64,000 nucleotides of DNA from Lamellibrachia columna. Lineage: Eukaryota; Annelida; Polychaeta; Sabellida; Siboglinidae. Under the pieces are notes generated by a model that saw only the letters and a program-made list of their open reading frames with translations, made no database searches and was not told the DNA's origin. Made by a program: the position numbers and the translations under genes. Below, piece by piece: positions 1-11,479 of this stretch. The DNA is taken from assembly GCA_963662155.1 (NCBI GenBank), contig OY759270.1, forward strand, positions 56,557,374-56,621,373, in the 5' to 3' direction. Position 1 is the stretch's first letter; every line of letters begins with the position of its first letter.

Positions 1-66
1 TAGAAATTTGCTTAAATCTTATATATATTTCGGCAACATGCACATGTGTATTTTGTTAATTTTCAG

Positions 67-167
67 TAAAAAAAGACAATGTGAATCTTCTGAAAGAAGC
101 CAACATATTGAGTGTTGTCCACACGAAGCTGTACCTCAAGATTGAGAAGACAAACAACATTCTGAAG
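67..167 (+). CDS. Exon of uncharacterised repeat protein (copy 1)
   Basis: The exon has a TTTTCAG acceptor and an AAG/GTAACC donor. After a two-base split codon it reads through DNVNLLKEANILSVVHTKLY and ends LKIEKTNNILK with no stop. A near-identical exon lies at 12003-12103, where one codon reads D instead of V. The exon is internal: entry phase leaves two bases and exit is phase 0. The protein family is not recognised with certainty. The neighbouring exons of the second copy carry paired cysteines, which suggests an extracellular or secretory-pathway protein, by inference only. The exons before this one lie outside the window. Confidence 0.75.
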
Positions 168-499
168 GTAACCAGTTTGTTTTATGCTGGAAAATCCTAC
201 TGCTACTTTGAGTGGATCTCAATCAAATAACATATTGACATTGATCTAACATGACAGTTGTTGTAGTCTTATTCAGCTCCAGTGAACTTATCGAACAAAT
301 TATACAACTAGATTCATTACAATGATTATTTCATCCTTACTTTACTAACAATTAATATCATAACATTTCAACTTAACAATAATGGCTTTATTCGCCCAAT
401 ATATTAAGTGTTTCACAAGATTTAACAAGATTGCCATCCCAAACAAGTTCCAGATGGCAAGTGGACAAGGAAGCCATTGGCTTATTGAGAGTCCAACAA

Positions 500-1339
500 T
501 GTTCTTATCTATGTGTAGCCTGCCCTTATCAGATATCTGTCAACTCTATTTTTAAACATACACTACTAGCATTAACACAATCATTTGGCAGTTTGTTCCA
601 TTCGTTTATCACCATCTGTGAGAAATAGTACTTTCTCATGTCCAACCTACACTGCTCCTTATCTAATGCTACTTTGTGTCCTCTGGTTCTACTGCCTTCT
701 TTAAGTTTGAAGAACATAATCCTATCAACATCCTCATAACCATTCACTATTTTAAACACTTTTATTTGGTCTCCTCTTAGTCTTCTGGTCTGTAGTGTTG
801 TCAAACCACATTTGAATAAGCGGCTTTCATAACTAAGGTCTCTCAATCCTAGAAACATTTTAGTTGCTCTTCGTAGTATTCTTTCTAGCTTGTCTGTATC
901 CTTTTACGATACGACCTCCATGCTTGAATACAATATTCCAAATGTGTTCTAACTATTGCTTTGTACAGGGGTACAATTAGCTGTTTCTCCTTATACGTGA
1001 TAGATCTCCTAATTAACCCTAGAATTTGATTTCCTTTCGAATCAGCAATCCGACATTTCTCTGAAACTTTCATATCATCACTAAATGTTACTCCTAAGTC
1101 CTTTTCTTGTGTTGTTCTACTTAGTACATCATCCTCCATTTTATATTCTTCGTCCATGTTTCATGTCCTATGTGTATGCATTTACGCTTCCCAAAATTGA
1201 ATAACATTGGCCATTTTTCAGACCTTTTAAATAGATCATCCTGTAAACTTTGTTTATCTGTATCATTAGTAACCTTTCTGAATACTTTTGTGTCATCTGC
1301 AAATTTGAGTACTTTGCTAAATATGTCATCCTCCAAATC

Positions 1340-1389
<50 letters not shown>

Positions 1390-3300
1390 AATATAGGGCC
1401 TAATACTGATCCCTGTGGTACCCTAATCAAAACAGATTTCCAGTTTGAAATCTCACCATCTACTATTACTCTCTGTCTTTTGTGTGTAAGCCACTTTTCT
1501 ATCCAGTTGATTACATCATTACCTATGCCATGGGGTTTTAGTTTAAGTAACAATCTTTGATGTGGCACTTTATCAAAACCTTTCTGAAAATCTAAGTAGA
1601 CAACATCCACTGGAGACCCGTCATCTACCCACTTTGTAATTTCTTCAAAAAAACATAAGAGATTGTTAAACATGACCTTGCTTTTAGGAATCGATGTTGA
1701 GATGTGTTTATTAATTGATGTTTTACAAGGAATTCCACCATGTGATCTCTAATTAATGTTTCGAGTAATGTACATACAACTGATGTTAAACTCACTGGTC
1801 TGTAATTTTCTGGCTTCTTCCTTGATCCCTTCTTAAATAGCGACATAATGTTTGCTTCTTTCCATTCTGTAGGAACTATTCCTTCTTCTAGTGACAAGTT
1901 AAACAATTTTGCAAGTGGTGTACTAATTTGCTGAACAATTTCCTTAAGCAGTTTTGGTGGTATCCCATCTACTCCAGGTGATTTATTATCTTTCATCTTC
2001 TTAATTTTCTTTTGCTATCATTTCAGGAGTTACAAATAACTGCCCTATATGTTCTGATTAATTGCCCTCAAATTTAGTAAATGGAACTGGAAGTGAGCTG
2101 ATATTTTCTGTGGTAAAAACTGAGCTGAAATACTCATTCAAGACCTCTGCCATTTGGAACCCGTTTGAAATTATGTTTTCACTGTTGTTTTCCAGTGGTC
2201 CGACCTTATCTCGAACTTTGTCTTTACTCCTTACATAAGCATAGAAACTCTTGCTGTAATTTTTTATATTACCTGCCTTTTTTTTTTCAAAGGTTCTTTT
2301 AGAATTTATAATTTCAGTTGTAGCTAGGTTAAGTGCCTCTTTGTAGTTTGTGTAGTCAGTCTTCTACATTTCCAGTGTGTTTATAGACCCTCCACAGCAT
2401 CTGTTTGTGAGCAATTTTTTTAATAGCCTCTTTTGACAGGTGTTTTTTCCTTGACCTTTTCCCATGTTTTCTTAATGGAAAAAAATTCTCAATAATGCCC
2501 TCAATCTCATATTTTAAACAAGTCCAGTATTCTGTTGCTGTCTTGTTCTTCAGCAAATTATTGGTTATGGTCACTTGAGCCCAAAGGTTCGTGTACTTCA
2601 ACATTGTCAACTAATTCATTTTGAGAAGACAAAATTAAATCTAACACTAAAACTAAAACTAAAACACATTCCCACCTCTGGTTGGTTCCAAGACATGTTG
2701 AGTAAGGAAACAATCCTGTGTTAGAAGTAGAAACTTATGGTCAACACCTCCAGCACTCTCTAATGATTCCCATTGTATATGGCCATGGTTAAAATCACCC
2801 ATTATAACACATTCCCCATTGCTCACCTCCCTTATCGCCTTTTGTAATTTTACATCTTCCTCTTGTCCTATGTTAGGACTACGATAAACTACTCCTATTG
2901 TTAATGTTGAGTTCCTGGTAACTATGTTACACCAAATTGCTTCCTCACTATCTGCTTCACTTTTCAGTGTTATTTCATATGCTTGGATAGATTCTTTAAT
3001 ATATAAAATTAGTCCACCTCCCCTTCTTTCTCGTCTATCCTTCCTAAACATTACATAGCCTGTCAGTGCTAACTCAACATCTACTATATCTTCATTTGCC
3101 CATGATTCTGTGATGCCTATTACATGAGGATCAATATCTGCTACCCTAATGTCTAACTCACTTTTTTATTTACTATGCTCCTGGCATTTAAGCATGTACA
3201 TTTAAGTTCATTGTCCAAAATTATTGGTGAACATTTCTTTGGATGTGTATTTGTAGTAGTACTCCTTTGAGTTTTCTCTGTCAGTTCCTCCTGCGCATCT
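500..3300 (-). pseudogene. LINE ORF2 (endonuclease-reverse transcriptase), broken
   Basis: In minus-strand order the pieces are: endonuclease start CLNARSIVNKK and GITESW (about 3220-3100), RRGGGLILY and GDFNHG (3051-2659), linker (2610-2356), RT fingers with NKSPGVDGIPPKLL, EWKEANIMSLFKKGSR and NYRPVSLTS (1996-1625), palm FQKGFDKVPHQRL and VPQGSVLGP (1673-1400), FADDTKVF (about 1300), and the C-terminal LEYCIQAW, LRDLSYE and TTLQTRRLRGDQI blocks (1157-529). At least five frame breaks separate them. An (AT)n microsatellite at 1340 has expanded between the VPQGS and FADD motifs. It cannot encode a working enzyme. It remains useful as reference for the 53-60 base RT deletion in the plus-strand copy at 44550. 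Confidence 0.85.
1340..1386. repeat. (AT)n microsatellite inside LINE
   Basis: About 23 AT units lie inside the LINE RT domain, next to a naturally AT-rich codon run. The same position in the duplicated copy holds about 13 units (21506-21531). The expansion therefore began before the duplication and the two copies have since drifted in length. Confidence 0.95.
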
Positions 3301-4429
3301 AGTTTAAATAATTTATGGTACCTGTGCCCTTGTCGATAACTCTGACAAACTCACACCCAAGAACTGCAGTGCCCTTCCCTGTCAGATGAAGTCCATCTCT
3401 CATGAAAAAGTCATCTCTTCCCACAAAGTTTAACCACATGTCTACGAAGTCTACTCCCTCCTCCATACATACCTTCTGGAGCGGTGTATTGATCGTCATC
3501 CTCCTACAGTTGCTATATAATATTCCTCACCCCTGCCTCCCATTATTGGTAATATCCCCGACAATACAATCTGTCCAACACGTGCCTCTAAGTGTCTTGA
3601 TCAACCTCTTGTACTTACCAACGATGGCTGACGTTCCCTCCTTCTCGGCATTGTTCGTTCCCACATGCACGAGAACAGCAACTCCCGTGCCACCACCCAT
3701 GACTTGTCTTGCCTTCTCTGCTATATCCTCTAGTTTTGCCCCTGGTAGGCATACTGTTATGTCATCTCCTCTATTTACAATTTTATCCACTTTCCTAATG
3801 ATGGAATCCCCCATAAATACCTGGGCTTTCCTCGCTTTCCCCTGTGATACTACATCAGCAAAGCTCCTTTCCTGTTGCACACTACTAGTATGCACCCTTT
3901 CTCTTCTATCATCAACCTTTACCGTCTTACCACCTGGCAATCCCTCTCCACTCACCCGCTTACCTCTCTTTTGTTGCATACTCTGCCTCCTATCATCTTT
4001 CTTCTTCTGATCCACAGTCTTCTCCTTTTCTCTCCTCTTGATATCCTCGACCATCCTGCCACCTGACAATCCCTATTCACTCACTCGGTTATCTTCCTTT
4101 TGTTGCTCATTCTTCCTTTTTCCATCTTTCTTCTTCTTACCAGCTTTCTCCCTCACATTGCCACTGCTCTCCTTGTTCTCACCACCTCTGTTCTCCTCAT
4201 TTTCACTACCTCTGCTCTCCTCGTTCTCACCGCCTCTGCTCTCCTTGTTCTCACCATCTCTGCTCTCCTCGGTCTCACCACCTCTGCTCTCATCATTCTC
4301 ACCACCTCTGCTCTCTTCTTTCTCACCCTGCCCTGTCATCAAAATCATATGCCTTAACTCAATTACCTGCTCCTGCAGATATAGCACGACACCACAGCCG
4401 ACTAGACGCACGCCACAAGTTCTTTTCAC
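3299..4429 (-). pseudogene. LINE ORF1 with SGNH-esterase domain, broken
   Basis: The N-terminal part (4429-4073) is a Lys/Glu/Arg-rich segment with tandem GGENEESR-type octa- to decapeptides. The next part (4069-3527) has a basic stretch and then the esterase: FMGDSII around the nucleophile serine and HVGTNNAEKEG as the third conserved block. The last block (3499-3299) carries FVDMW and RDGLHLTGKG, where the D-x-x-H pair of SGNH hydrolases sits. A stop splits the first two parts near 4075 and a frame break splits the last two near 3510. Esterase-type ORF1 proteins are established for the CR1/L2 group of LINEs and are thought to help membrane or RNP association. Confidence 0.8.
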
Positions 4430-4460
4430 AGCGAGTAACCAAGCCTACCAAACGACTGTA

Positions 4461-5826
4461 TCAATGCACTAACAGTAAACAATTTCAAAGCAAAATATAA
4501 AAATTACTGTCAGGACCACTGATTAAGAGGCTATATATGAGCCAGTAGGCTCCCTGTCCCAAACCCGTTCAAGGTATGATTCAAGGTATGGCTAAAACAA
4601 TAACACTAAAATGTGTTATGTGCCCACTGGCCACTGTGCTGCCACTTTGCTAAAATTGGTGCCGTTCTCGAATCACTCCAAATCGAAGCTTTTCAAAGTT
4701 CATTTTCACAGTCAAATATCACATTAATCAGAATGTCTTGACACACTGTATTGCCAATCAGATTGTCCACCTCAGTATTAACGGTACAAAGTTAATTGGC
4801 GTAAAATCCTTAACACATTTTCGAACTGGTTACAATCATCAAGCCTTCCCCAATGACGACAAGATACTGACATTATTAAAAACGAGTCGTCCAGTAGGCA
4901 GCTATGTTACAAATGCCAACTTGGCTCTATAAACATTCAATGTGGCTGCACCCGTATTACGAAGAAAACATTTTTATAACTCAACAGAATGTGCTAAATA
5001 TTGTTTCCCATGTCAATTCGTCAAATCCGTTAACTCCCATTATTGTTATTCGTACGTTTTCGCCAAATTGGCGAAGCAGTCCAATTTTCCGTTCGCAAAA
5101 TACTGATTCGCTTCGCCATTGGCGAAAGGCGATCGATTAGCAGTTATTACTGTTACCTTTCTATCTACAGTACTGCAAACCTAAAACATTAAAGCAGCAC
5201 ATTGTCTTATTTCATATTAAAAAATATCTTGTATGCCACATAAACAAGAAATGAAATTTTCCACTTACAGGTATCTGCAAAATGTGGTATATGTTTGAGC
5301 CAGATTTATGCTGCATGTGATGTGTAAATATTGCTCCCCCCAAATTATTTAAAAGGTTTCCTGCATGAAATGTTGCTACAAATACTGCATGTTGCACATA
5401 CATATTTTTAAATCGTTACAGTTTGCCTTATTGATGACCAGTGAAATTAACTGCAATGCAGAATTACAAGGAAATAAGCAACTTATTTGATTAAAAGGCC
5501 GAATTAAGTTTTTGATGCCTAACCATGAAACTATACACAAATATATATATTTAGACATTTGCATGTTTTCATAAACGATATGGCATTGCAGATAACCACC
5601 CATATTGGTTTGCTATCAAAAATGAATTGATCGATATTTGGGAACATGTGAAAAGGGTCAAGCAGTCTATCACGAACAAAGTGGAATAGGTAGTCAGTGG
5701 ATGATGATGTTGCCAAAAGATTCACAGGAGTTGACCTAGTAAGTATACATTATCTACATCCAGGTTTTGTGAAAACAATCTTTTCCTAGTTTTGTTGCTG
5801 TAAATATCTGTGAGTGTCTCTATTTC
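4461..5826. other. Intron sequence without recognised feature
   Basis: No exon, RNA gene or mobile element could be supported here. The only structure is a cluster of short inverted GCGAA/TTCGC motifs at about 5055-5135. Confidence 0.5.
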
Positions 5827-6215
5827 ACCTTCCTCCTGATCTCTTGTTGTATACAAGTGTTGATGTCTTCACCTTCCTCCTGATCTCTTGTTGTATACAA
5901 GTGTTGATGTCTTCACCTTCCTCCTGATCTCTTGTTGTATACAAGTGTTGATGTCTTCACCTTCCTGCTGATCTCTTGTTGTATACAAGTGTTGATGTCT
6001 TCACCTCCTGATCTCTTGTTGTATACAAGTGTTGATGTATTCACCTTCCTCCTGATCTCTTATTGTATACAAGTGTTGATGTCTTCACCTTCCTCCTGAT
6101 CTCTTGTTGTATACAAGTGTTGATGTATTCACCTTCCTCCTGATCTCTTATTGTATACAAGTGTTGATGTCTTCACCTTCCTCCTGATCTCTTATTGTAT
6201 ACAAGTGTTGATGCA
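5827..6215. repeat. 44-bp minisatellite, about 9 copies
   Basis: The unit begins ACCTTCCTCCTGATCTCTTG and recurs every 44 bases, with one copy shortened by about four bases near 6005. The remaining 6216-6536 holds no recognisable feature. Confidence 0.95.
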
Positions 6216-6536
6216 CCAATGAATGTTTCCATGCTATTTTGTATAAACAAGAATAATGCAGAACTGCTTTGAAAGTTGAAGGGGCCTTTTTAACTATATC
6301 GAACTGGTACTGTTGTTTTTTATAGTGTTTTATCATGTTTTATATGTTCCCCGCTGAACATTTTATAAAATCATATATTTTATGCCCTACATTTACTGTT
6401 TTATTTATAAATATACATCTTTTAGATAGATCTCTACTTTGAGTAATAACGTAATGTAAAGCGCCATAAAGCACTTGGTGAATATGATGCTAAAGTTTGA
6501 ATTTTTTTTATTACAATATTATATGTTATGTGTCTG

Positions 6537-7324
6537 TAGGCAAGTACCAATGTCTCCTAGATATGTGCTGTTGGCAAGTACCAATATCTCCTTGCTATGT
6601 GTTGTAGGCAAGTACCGATGTCTCTTTGCTATGTGCTGTAGGCAAGTACCAATGTCTCCTTACTATGTTCTGTAGGCAAGTACCAATGTCTCCTTGGTAT
6701 GTGCTGTCAACAAGCACCGATGTCTCCTTGCTATGTGCTGTCAGCAAGCACCAATGTCTCCTTGCTGTGTGCTGTTGGCAAGCACCAATGTCTCCTTGCT
6801 ATGTGCTGTCAGCAAGCACTAATGTCTCCTTGCAATGTGCTGTCGACAAGCACCAATGTCTCCTTGCTATGTGCTGTCAGCAAGCATCAATGTCTCCTTG
6901 CTATGTGCTGTAGCCAAGCACCAACATCTCCCTGCTATGTGCTGTTGGCAAGCACCAATGTCTCCTTGGTATGTGCTGTCGACAAGCACCAATGTCTCCT
7001 TGGTATGTGCTGTCGACAAGCACCAATGTCTTCTTGCTATGTGGTGTTGGCAAGCACCAATGTCTCCTTGCTATGTGCTGTCAGCAAGCATCAATGTCTC
7101 CTTGCTATGTGCTGTAGCCAAGCACCAACATCTCCCTGCTATGTGCTGTTGGCAAGCACCAATGTCTCCTTGGTATGTGCTGTCGACAAGCACCAATGTC
7201 TCCTTGGTATGTGCTGTCGACAAGCACCAATGTCTTCTTGCTATGTGGTGTTGGCAAGCACCAATATCTCCTTGCTATGTGCTGTAGTCAACTACCAAAA
7301 TCTACTTGCTTCTTGTGGTTGTAG
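6537..7324. repeat. 34-bp minisatellite ending at a probable 3' splice site, about 23 copies
   Basis: The unit is 34 bases and contains TGCTGTAGGCAAG or variants with TGTTGGCAAG, TGTCAGCAAG and TGTCGACAAG. The flank where the array stops is GTTGTAG/GCAAGCACG, a good acceptor before a probable exon at 7325, so the unit looks like a copy of that intron-exon junction. The 7020-7300 part also shows a duplicated higher-order block of about 170 bases (6890-7060 repeated at 7080-7250). Confidence 0.9.
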
Positions 7325-7476
7325 GCAAGCACGAAGAAAGCAGCCCAGCCGAGATCAAGAAGGTTCAGATGGAGGAACCTGCTGCTTGCACCATTCCTAC
7401 ATGCGTACGACTTCTTCATGCAGACAGTCAAGAACATCAAACAAACTTGGCATACCAGTGTGTCCGGGTCTGTATT
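7325..7476 (+). CDS. Probable exon, host repeat protein
   Basis: An acceptor TTCTTGTGGTTGTAG precedes a GC-richer segment. In one frame it reads KHEESSPAEIKKVQMEEPAA and then CTIPTCVRLLHADSQEH before a TGA near 7476. A GG/GTCTGT site at about 7468 could be the donor. All three frames are fairly open, so the frame and the end are uncertain. The Cys-x4-Cys spacing fits the cysteine-rich character of the 11480 exon. Support comes mainly from the acceptor and from the preceding array copying that acceptor. Confidence 0.4.
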
Positions 7477-8891
7477 TGAATTTGTTTTGCTGTTTAAGGG
7501 TCAGACCACGATAATACCGCCTGCTGTACTTTAGATGGTTGTAGCTACAGCCAATGTCAGTGATTTTTAACTGGGAAGTCACTTGATCTAGTCAGCCAGC
7601 AAGTTTCTGTTTTCTTTCTCCCTCCTCAAATAATTTAGCCCATTGTGAATCAGGGCCATTGATGTTCATATCTGTAGAGTGTATGAATTGTTTAAAGGTA
7701 TGTACAGTCAGCTTAATGTATATATTTTTTTGAAATTATTGAAAAAATTGACTTTGAACATTAAATCTGTTGTGAATAGGTTTATGTCGTAGTATGTAGA
7801 GTTGGAGCCACGTTTGACCTTTTCCACGTGGGTCCAGTTGAATATAATCTAGTAGCTTGTCCGATGTCTTTATAAAAACTAAATGACAAATTTGCACAAA
7901 TGAGCTAGCATGTCATAGTGGATACTAGATAGGTTAGATTTTTTGCAAAATGATTTTGAAATGAGGCGAGAGAAAAATCAAACTGAGGATGGAGCTTGTC
8001 TCCCACAATTGCTGTGAGACTATCAAATCTCCAGTTGTCCTGCTCAGGAGAACAAATCTCCCACTATATTTCTGTTGAAATTACATTCTTTGCAGCCTAA
8101 CAACATATTGTTAATCCCTCCCCTTACTAATGCCTGAACAATGCAGACCTGTCTAACCTGTGTCCTTGTGTCTTGTGTGTCGTTGACATTGTTCATAAGC
8201 CATAGACAAGCAAAGCACTGGCACCTTCGGGTTCCCTAATGTCAACTTGTCACCCACTGTAACCCAGGCTCACATTAATCAGTGTACAATCGGTTAACTA
8301 TCCATTGAGATAATACCTATCGATACATCATGGTATAAGACATATTATGTTTATGTTCACATGCAATAGATACAATATGGCATAGGCACTGCTTGAAGAG
8401 ATCTTTGGGCTAAAGGTGAATGAAAAGTTCCCAAAGAAACTGCTGTAGTAGACATCATGTGGTGTTGGTGTCTGGGAAATAGACGGAAAATGGTCATTAC
8501 AGCCACAAAGTAATCATGATGGAAGTCACTTTTGTCCTGCTTTTATGAGTATTGCTGTCCATATTACCCTTACCCAGCATCTCCACGTGAATTCAAGGTG
8601 TCATGTAGGTATTGATAAGCGTTTTCACTGCAGCTTGGCAGGGGTGTGCACATAGAGCACTGATGTTTACATGTTATGACATTTACGCGTCATGTATATG
8701 GCAACACTCGAATTCTATTAGAAAATGAAGATCTGCCACTAAATATAATATGTTCATTCGTCCTTAATTACCTTGTTTGGTCATGTGATAACATTACCTC
8801 AAGCCCTCAGCTGGTAAGCTTCCAGAAGCTTAGAATTTGATGGCAAGATATGTCATGTAGTAGGCTACGTTGACTATGTTGTATATTGTAG
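7477..8891. other. Intron with one MITE fragment
   Basis: At about 7895-7975 there is a reverse-oriented piece of the TTAA MITE family seen at 16796-17791 (shared CTAGTATCCACTG and GCTCATTTGTG motifs, read on the minus strand). Nothing else in this stretch was recognised. Confidence 0.55.
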
Positions 8892-9014
8892 ATTGCTCCT
8901 GATGGCAGACATCTGAGTGTGGCTGGATCTCAACAAGTCACCATTTCTGTGAGCAACATGAAGAATGTGGATGTTATCATTAACAATGTTGAGCTGAACA
9001 TGGTAGAAAAACAG
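8892..9014 (+). CDS. Exon of uncharacterised repeat protein
   Basis: The exon is 41 codons, phase 0 at both ends, and begins IAPDGRHLSVAGSQQVTISV followed by SNMKNVDVIINNVEL and NMVEKQ. The acceptor is ATTGTAG. The donor is CAG/GCAAGT, a GC-AG type intron. The alternating hydrophobic pattern (QVTISV, VDVIINNVEL) suggests beta strands. It joins in frame to the exon at 9968. The function is not known. Confidence 0.7.
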
Positions 9015-9655
9015 GCAAGTTGGATAGTTCCCATGGGTTACCCTTACAACTAATCAACTAAAATATGTATTGAATGTTGTTGGATACTTCACATGGATGA
9101 CCCTTACAACTGATCAACTAAAATGTGTATTGAATGTTGTTGGATACTTCACATGGATGACCCTTACAACTGATCAACTAAAATGTGTATTGAATGTTGT
9201 TGGATACTTCACACGGATGACCCTTACAACTAATCAACTAAAATGTGTATTGAATGTTGTTGGATACTTCACATGGATGACCCTTACAACTAATCAACTA
9301 AAATGTGTATTGAATATTGTTGGATACTTCACATGGATGACCCTTACAACTAATCAACTAAAATGTGTATTGAATGTTGTTGGATACTTCACATGGATGA
9401 CCCTTACAACTAATCAACTAAAATGTGTATTGAATGTTGTTGGATACTTCACATGGATGACCCTTACAACTAATCAACTAAAATGTGTATTGAATGTTGT
9501 TGGATACTTCACATGGATGACCCTTACAACTAATCAACTAAAATGTGTATTGAATATTGTTGGATACTTCACATGGATGACCCTTACAACTAATCAACTA
9601 AAATGTGTACTGAATGTGGTAGAAAAAACAGGCAAGTTGGATACAACTAATCAAC
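9015..9655. repeat. 60-bp minisatellite grown from a splice donor, about 10 units
   Basis: It starts immediately after the GC donor of exon 8892-9014. Regular 60-base units contain TTGGATACTTCACATGGATG and CCCTTACAACTAATCAAC. The first unit is the exon-intron junction itself. The last unit (from 9612) repeats the exon end and the GC donor, GTAGAAAAAACAGGCAAG. The middle units have lost about 15 bases of the junction. The 204-residue ORF through it is a by-product of a unit length divisible by three. Confidence 0.92.
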
Positions 9656-9967
9656 TAAAGTGTGTATTGTATATTTTATTCTAGTTATCACTCCATCTCC
9701 TGTATTGCAATGTTTGGTGTATCATGTTTTGACCAAACTTGTGTAACATTTGAGTTGTTTCAGAACCTATTTTTATCTCACATTTTGTCATTATCTTGAC
9801 ATAGTGTCAATATGTATCAGTGATAAAATACTTCATTTAAGAAATTAATATTTAAATAAAAAGCTGAGGAAAAATGCTATTTAATTTAATAATTCTTGTT
9901 GAACTTTTCCCACATGTTATGTTCCTTTCCTTGCTGCTGTAGAAATGTATGATGACTTTGCTCGTAG

Positions 9968-10132
9968 GTGGCAACTGGAGCAGTGATTGATGTGGGTCGT
10001 AATCCAGACTGTTGTTCTGATCCTCACATTCACATGGCCATGGTAGAGACAGGCCCATGTAGGATGATCGACCCCACCGAATACCTACCCAAATGGGTGC
10101 AGGAGTATGACCACTTCGTACTTGTCTGGAGA
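9968..10132 (+). CDS. Exon of uncharacterised repeat protein
   Basis: The exon is 55 codons, phase 0 to phase 0, with acceptor CTCGTAG and donor AGA/GTGAGT. It reads VATGAVIDVGRNPDCCSDPH, then IHMAMVETGPCRMIDPTEYL and PKWVQEYDHFVLVWR. A CC pair and a further Cys suggest disulphide bonding. With the exon at 8892 it gives a continuous 96-codon stretch. No domain was recognised. The codon use and lack of stops make a coding exon likely. Confidence 0.75.
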
Positions 10133-10594
10133 GTGAGTTCAGACAATATATCTTACATAATCAGATTCATATCTGAAAGATATAAACTCAATTATGTGGT
10201 TAGTGTTTGCCAAGCAAATGATGCCGCTAATCAGCAGAAAATGTCATTTTAACAGCAATACTGGTTGTTTAGATATTCACCTTTACATGCAGTGGGGATG
10301 ATATCCTGATACTCTAATATGTACAGTCTCTATTTCTCATGGTTGTTATGAGGAATGCTATCCTTTAGTTCTACCATTTATCAAACAACTTCGTAGTTCT
10401 CCATTATACAATGTTAAAAACAAATGTTTTTAGCATTGAAACTTCATGCTGATTAATTGGTCAGAATATGTATTAATAGTAGCAGCCAATAAACTCAAAA
10501 TACTACTTGTACTTACCATTGACTAAGATGTGTTGATGCAACCAGAAACGATTAATATAACTTGTATTTATCGTTTATAATTTTATATTTTTAG

Positions 10595-10704
10595 ACTGCC
10601 AAGAGTTTAGGCCTTTCTGATCTCTCAAAGTTGAAAGATGTTTTCAACTTCAAAATTAACTCCATCAGGCTGAACAAATTGCTCATAAGGTCGGCTTGTC
10701 AAAG
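10595..10704 (+). CDS. Exon of uncharacterised repeat protein, frame uncertain at its end
   Basis: After acceptor TATTTTTAG it reads TAKSLGLSDLSKLKDVFNFK and then INSIRLNKLLI. Donor-like sites lie at 10690 (AAG/GTCGGC) and 10705 (AAAG/GTCAAG). From about 10660 a second frame is also open and reads HQAEQIAHKVGLSKVKTSIL with KLWKKL after it, which could mean a one-base frameshift inside a longer exon. Alpha-helical character is clear in both readings. Which reading is right needs transcript data. Confidence 0.5.
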
Positions 10705-10993
10705 GTCAAGACAAGCATCTTGAAACTGTGGAAGAAATTGAGGTTGGACAATGTTTATTTTCAGTGGTGGCTTATTATTTATATAATATTACTGTGCTGG
10801 CCTTGTACTTCAGGAAAGTATTCTTATGAATAATTTCATGAAATATTGATTTCTGGTGCAGACAGCTAATTTATGACCAGCATAGCTGTTTTCATTATGT
10901 ATAATGTTTCCACATGAAGTCTTCTTTAGCATTTTGATATACATGATCTGACCAGGAGTGTTCGGACCATTCTTATTGGGAGGAGTGGCATAG

Positions 10994-11220
10994 ATGCTGC
11001 AGTTCAGAAATGCTTGCAAACGAAATATTGAATCTGTTCAGATCAGCATTGAGTCCTGGGAATCTGCTGCAGCAGACTGCATCAACTGGCGACAGGCTGT
11101 GTGGAGTGGTATCAGGAAGACAGAAAAAAGGAGAAATAAACTGTGGATGGAGAAGAGAGTCCGAAGAGAGTCCGGGGGCCCATCAATCCCTCATTCATTG
11201 TTATCTCAAGTCTGACCCAC
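10994..11220 (+). mobile_element. LINE 3'-end fragment (C-terminal tail of a retrotransposon polyprotein)
   Basis: It encodes FRNACKRNIESVQISIESWE, then SAAADCINWRQAVWSG and IRKTEKRRNKLW. The CKR-x6-I-x3-SWE-x4-D-x3-WR pattern is the usual last segment of LINE polyproteins of the RTE/CR1 kind that are common in marine invertebrates. The fragment is truncated on its 5' side, and it sits in the intron between exons 10595 and 11480. It is an insertion, not host coding sequence. Confidence 0.6.
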
Positions 11221-11479
11221 GTAGGTAGAATGGTATTGCTATATCTCATACAGGTCACATATGATGGAGTATTTGTCATTATTGTTACTTTCATGTAGTT
11301 TAATATGTTTTTATTATTGCTCCCATCAATGTAATATAACACAGTTATGTTCAACACATTAAATTGATGTTACCTTGTGTTATCAGAGCCTAACTGAAGT
11401 GTTTAGTATAGGGGTTCATACATCAATTGAGTTCTTTAGAAAGTCTTACAAGGCAGTAACATGTACTTAACATTGACAG

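Larger units (their letters stand above)
1..1600. repeat. Intragenic segmental duplication, copy 1
   Basis: This stretch matches 11936-13196 plus 21426-21738 in order: the same intron end, the same 101-base exon, the same following intron and the same minus-strand LINE up to about its RT domain. The match starts at the first base of the window, so the true left edge may lie outside. Copy 2 is interrupted by an 8.2-kb nest of DNA transposons. Because the LINE junction is shared, the LINE inserted before the duplication. Confidence 0.9.
415..4460 (-). mobile_element. CR1/L2-like LINE, nearly complete but decayed (copy 1)
   Basis: Read on the minus strand it holds an ORF1 with acidic repeats and a GDSL/SGNH-esterase domain, then an ORF2 with AP-endonuclease and reverse transcriptase, then a short 3' region ending in two copies of a TAAATCTTGT-like decamer at 415-435. 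Frameshifts and stops break every ORF. It lies antisense in an intron of the host gene. The same insertion is present in the duplicated copy at 12337. CR1/L2 assignment rests on the esterase ORF1, the GVPQGSVLGP RT block and the short 3' repeats. Confidence 0.85.

Noticed and set aside
3402..4472. Plus-strand ORFs rich in Ser, Leu and Pro
   Set aside because: They are the antisense shadow of the LINE ORF1 basic and acidic regions.
6626..7514. Cys-rich ORFs of 95-271 codons
   Set aside because: All follow the 34-bp minisatellite in different frames. The apparent Cys repeats come from TGCTGT in the unit.
9070..9684. 204-codon ORF with a 20-residue repeat
   Set aside because: It is the 60-bp intron array after a splice donor; the frame is open only because the unit is divisible by three.
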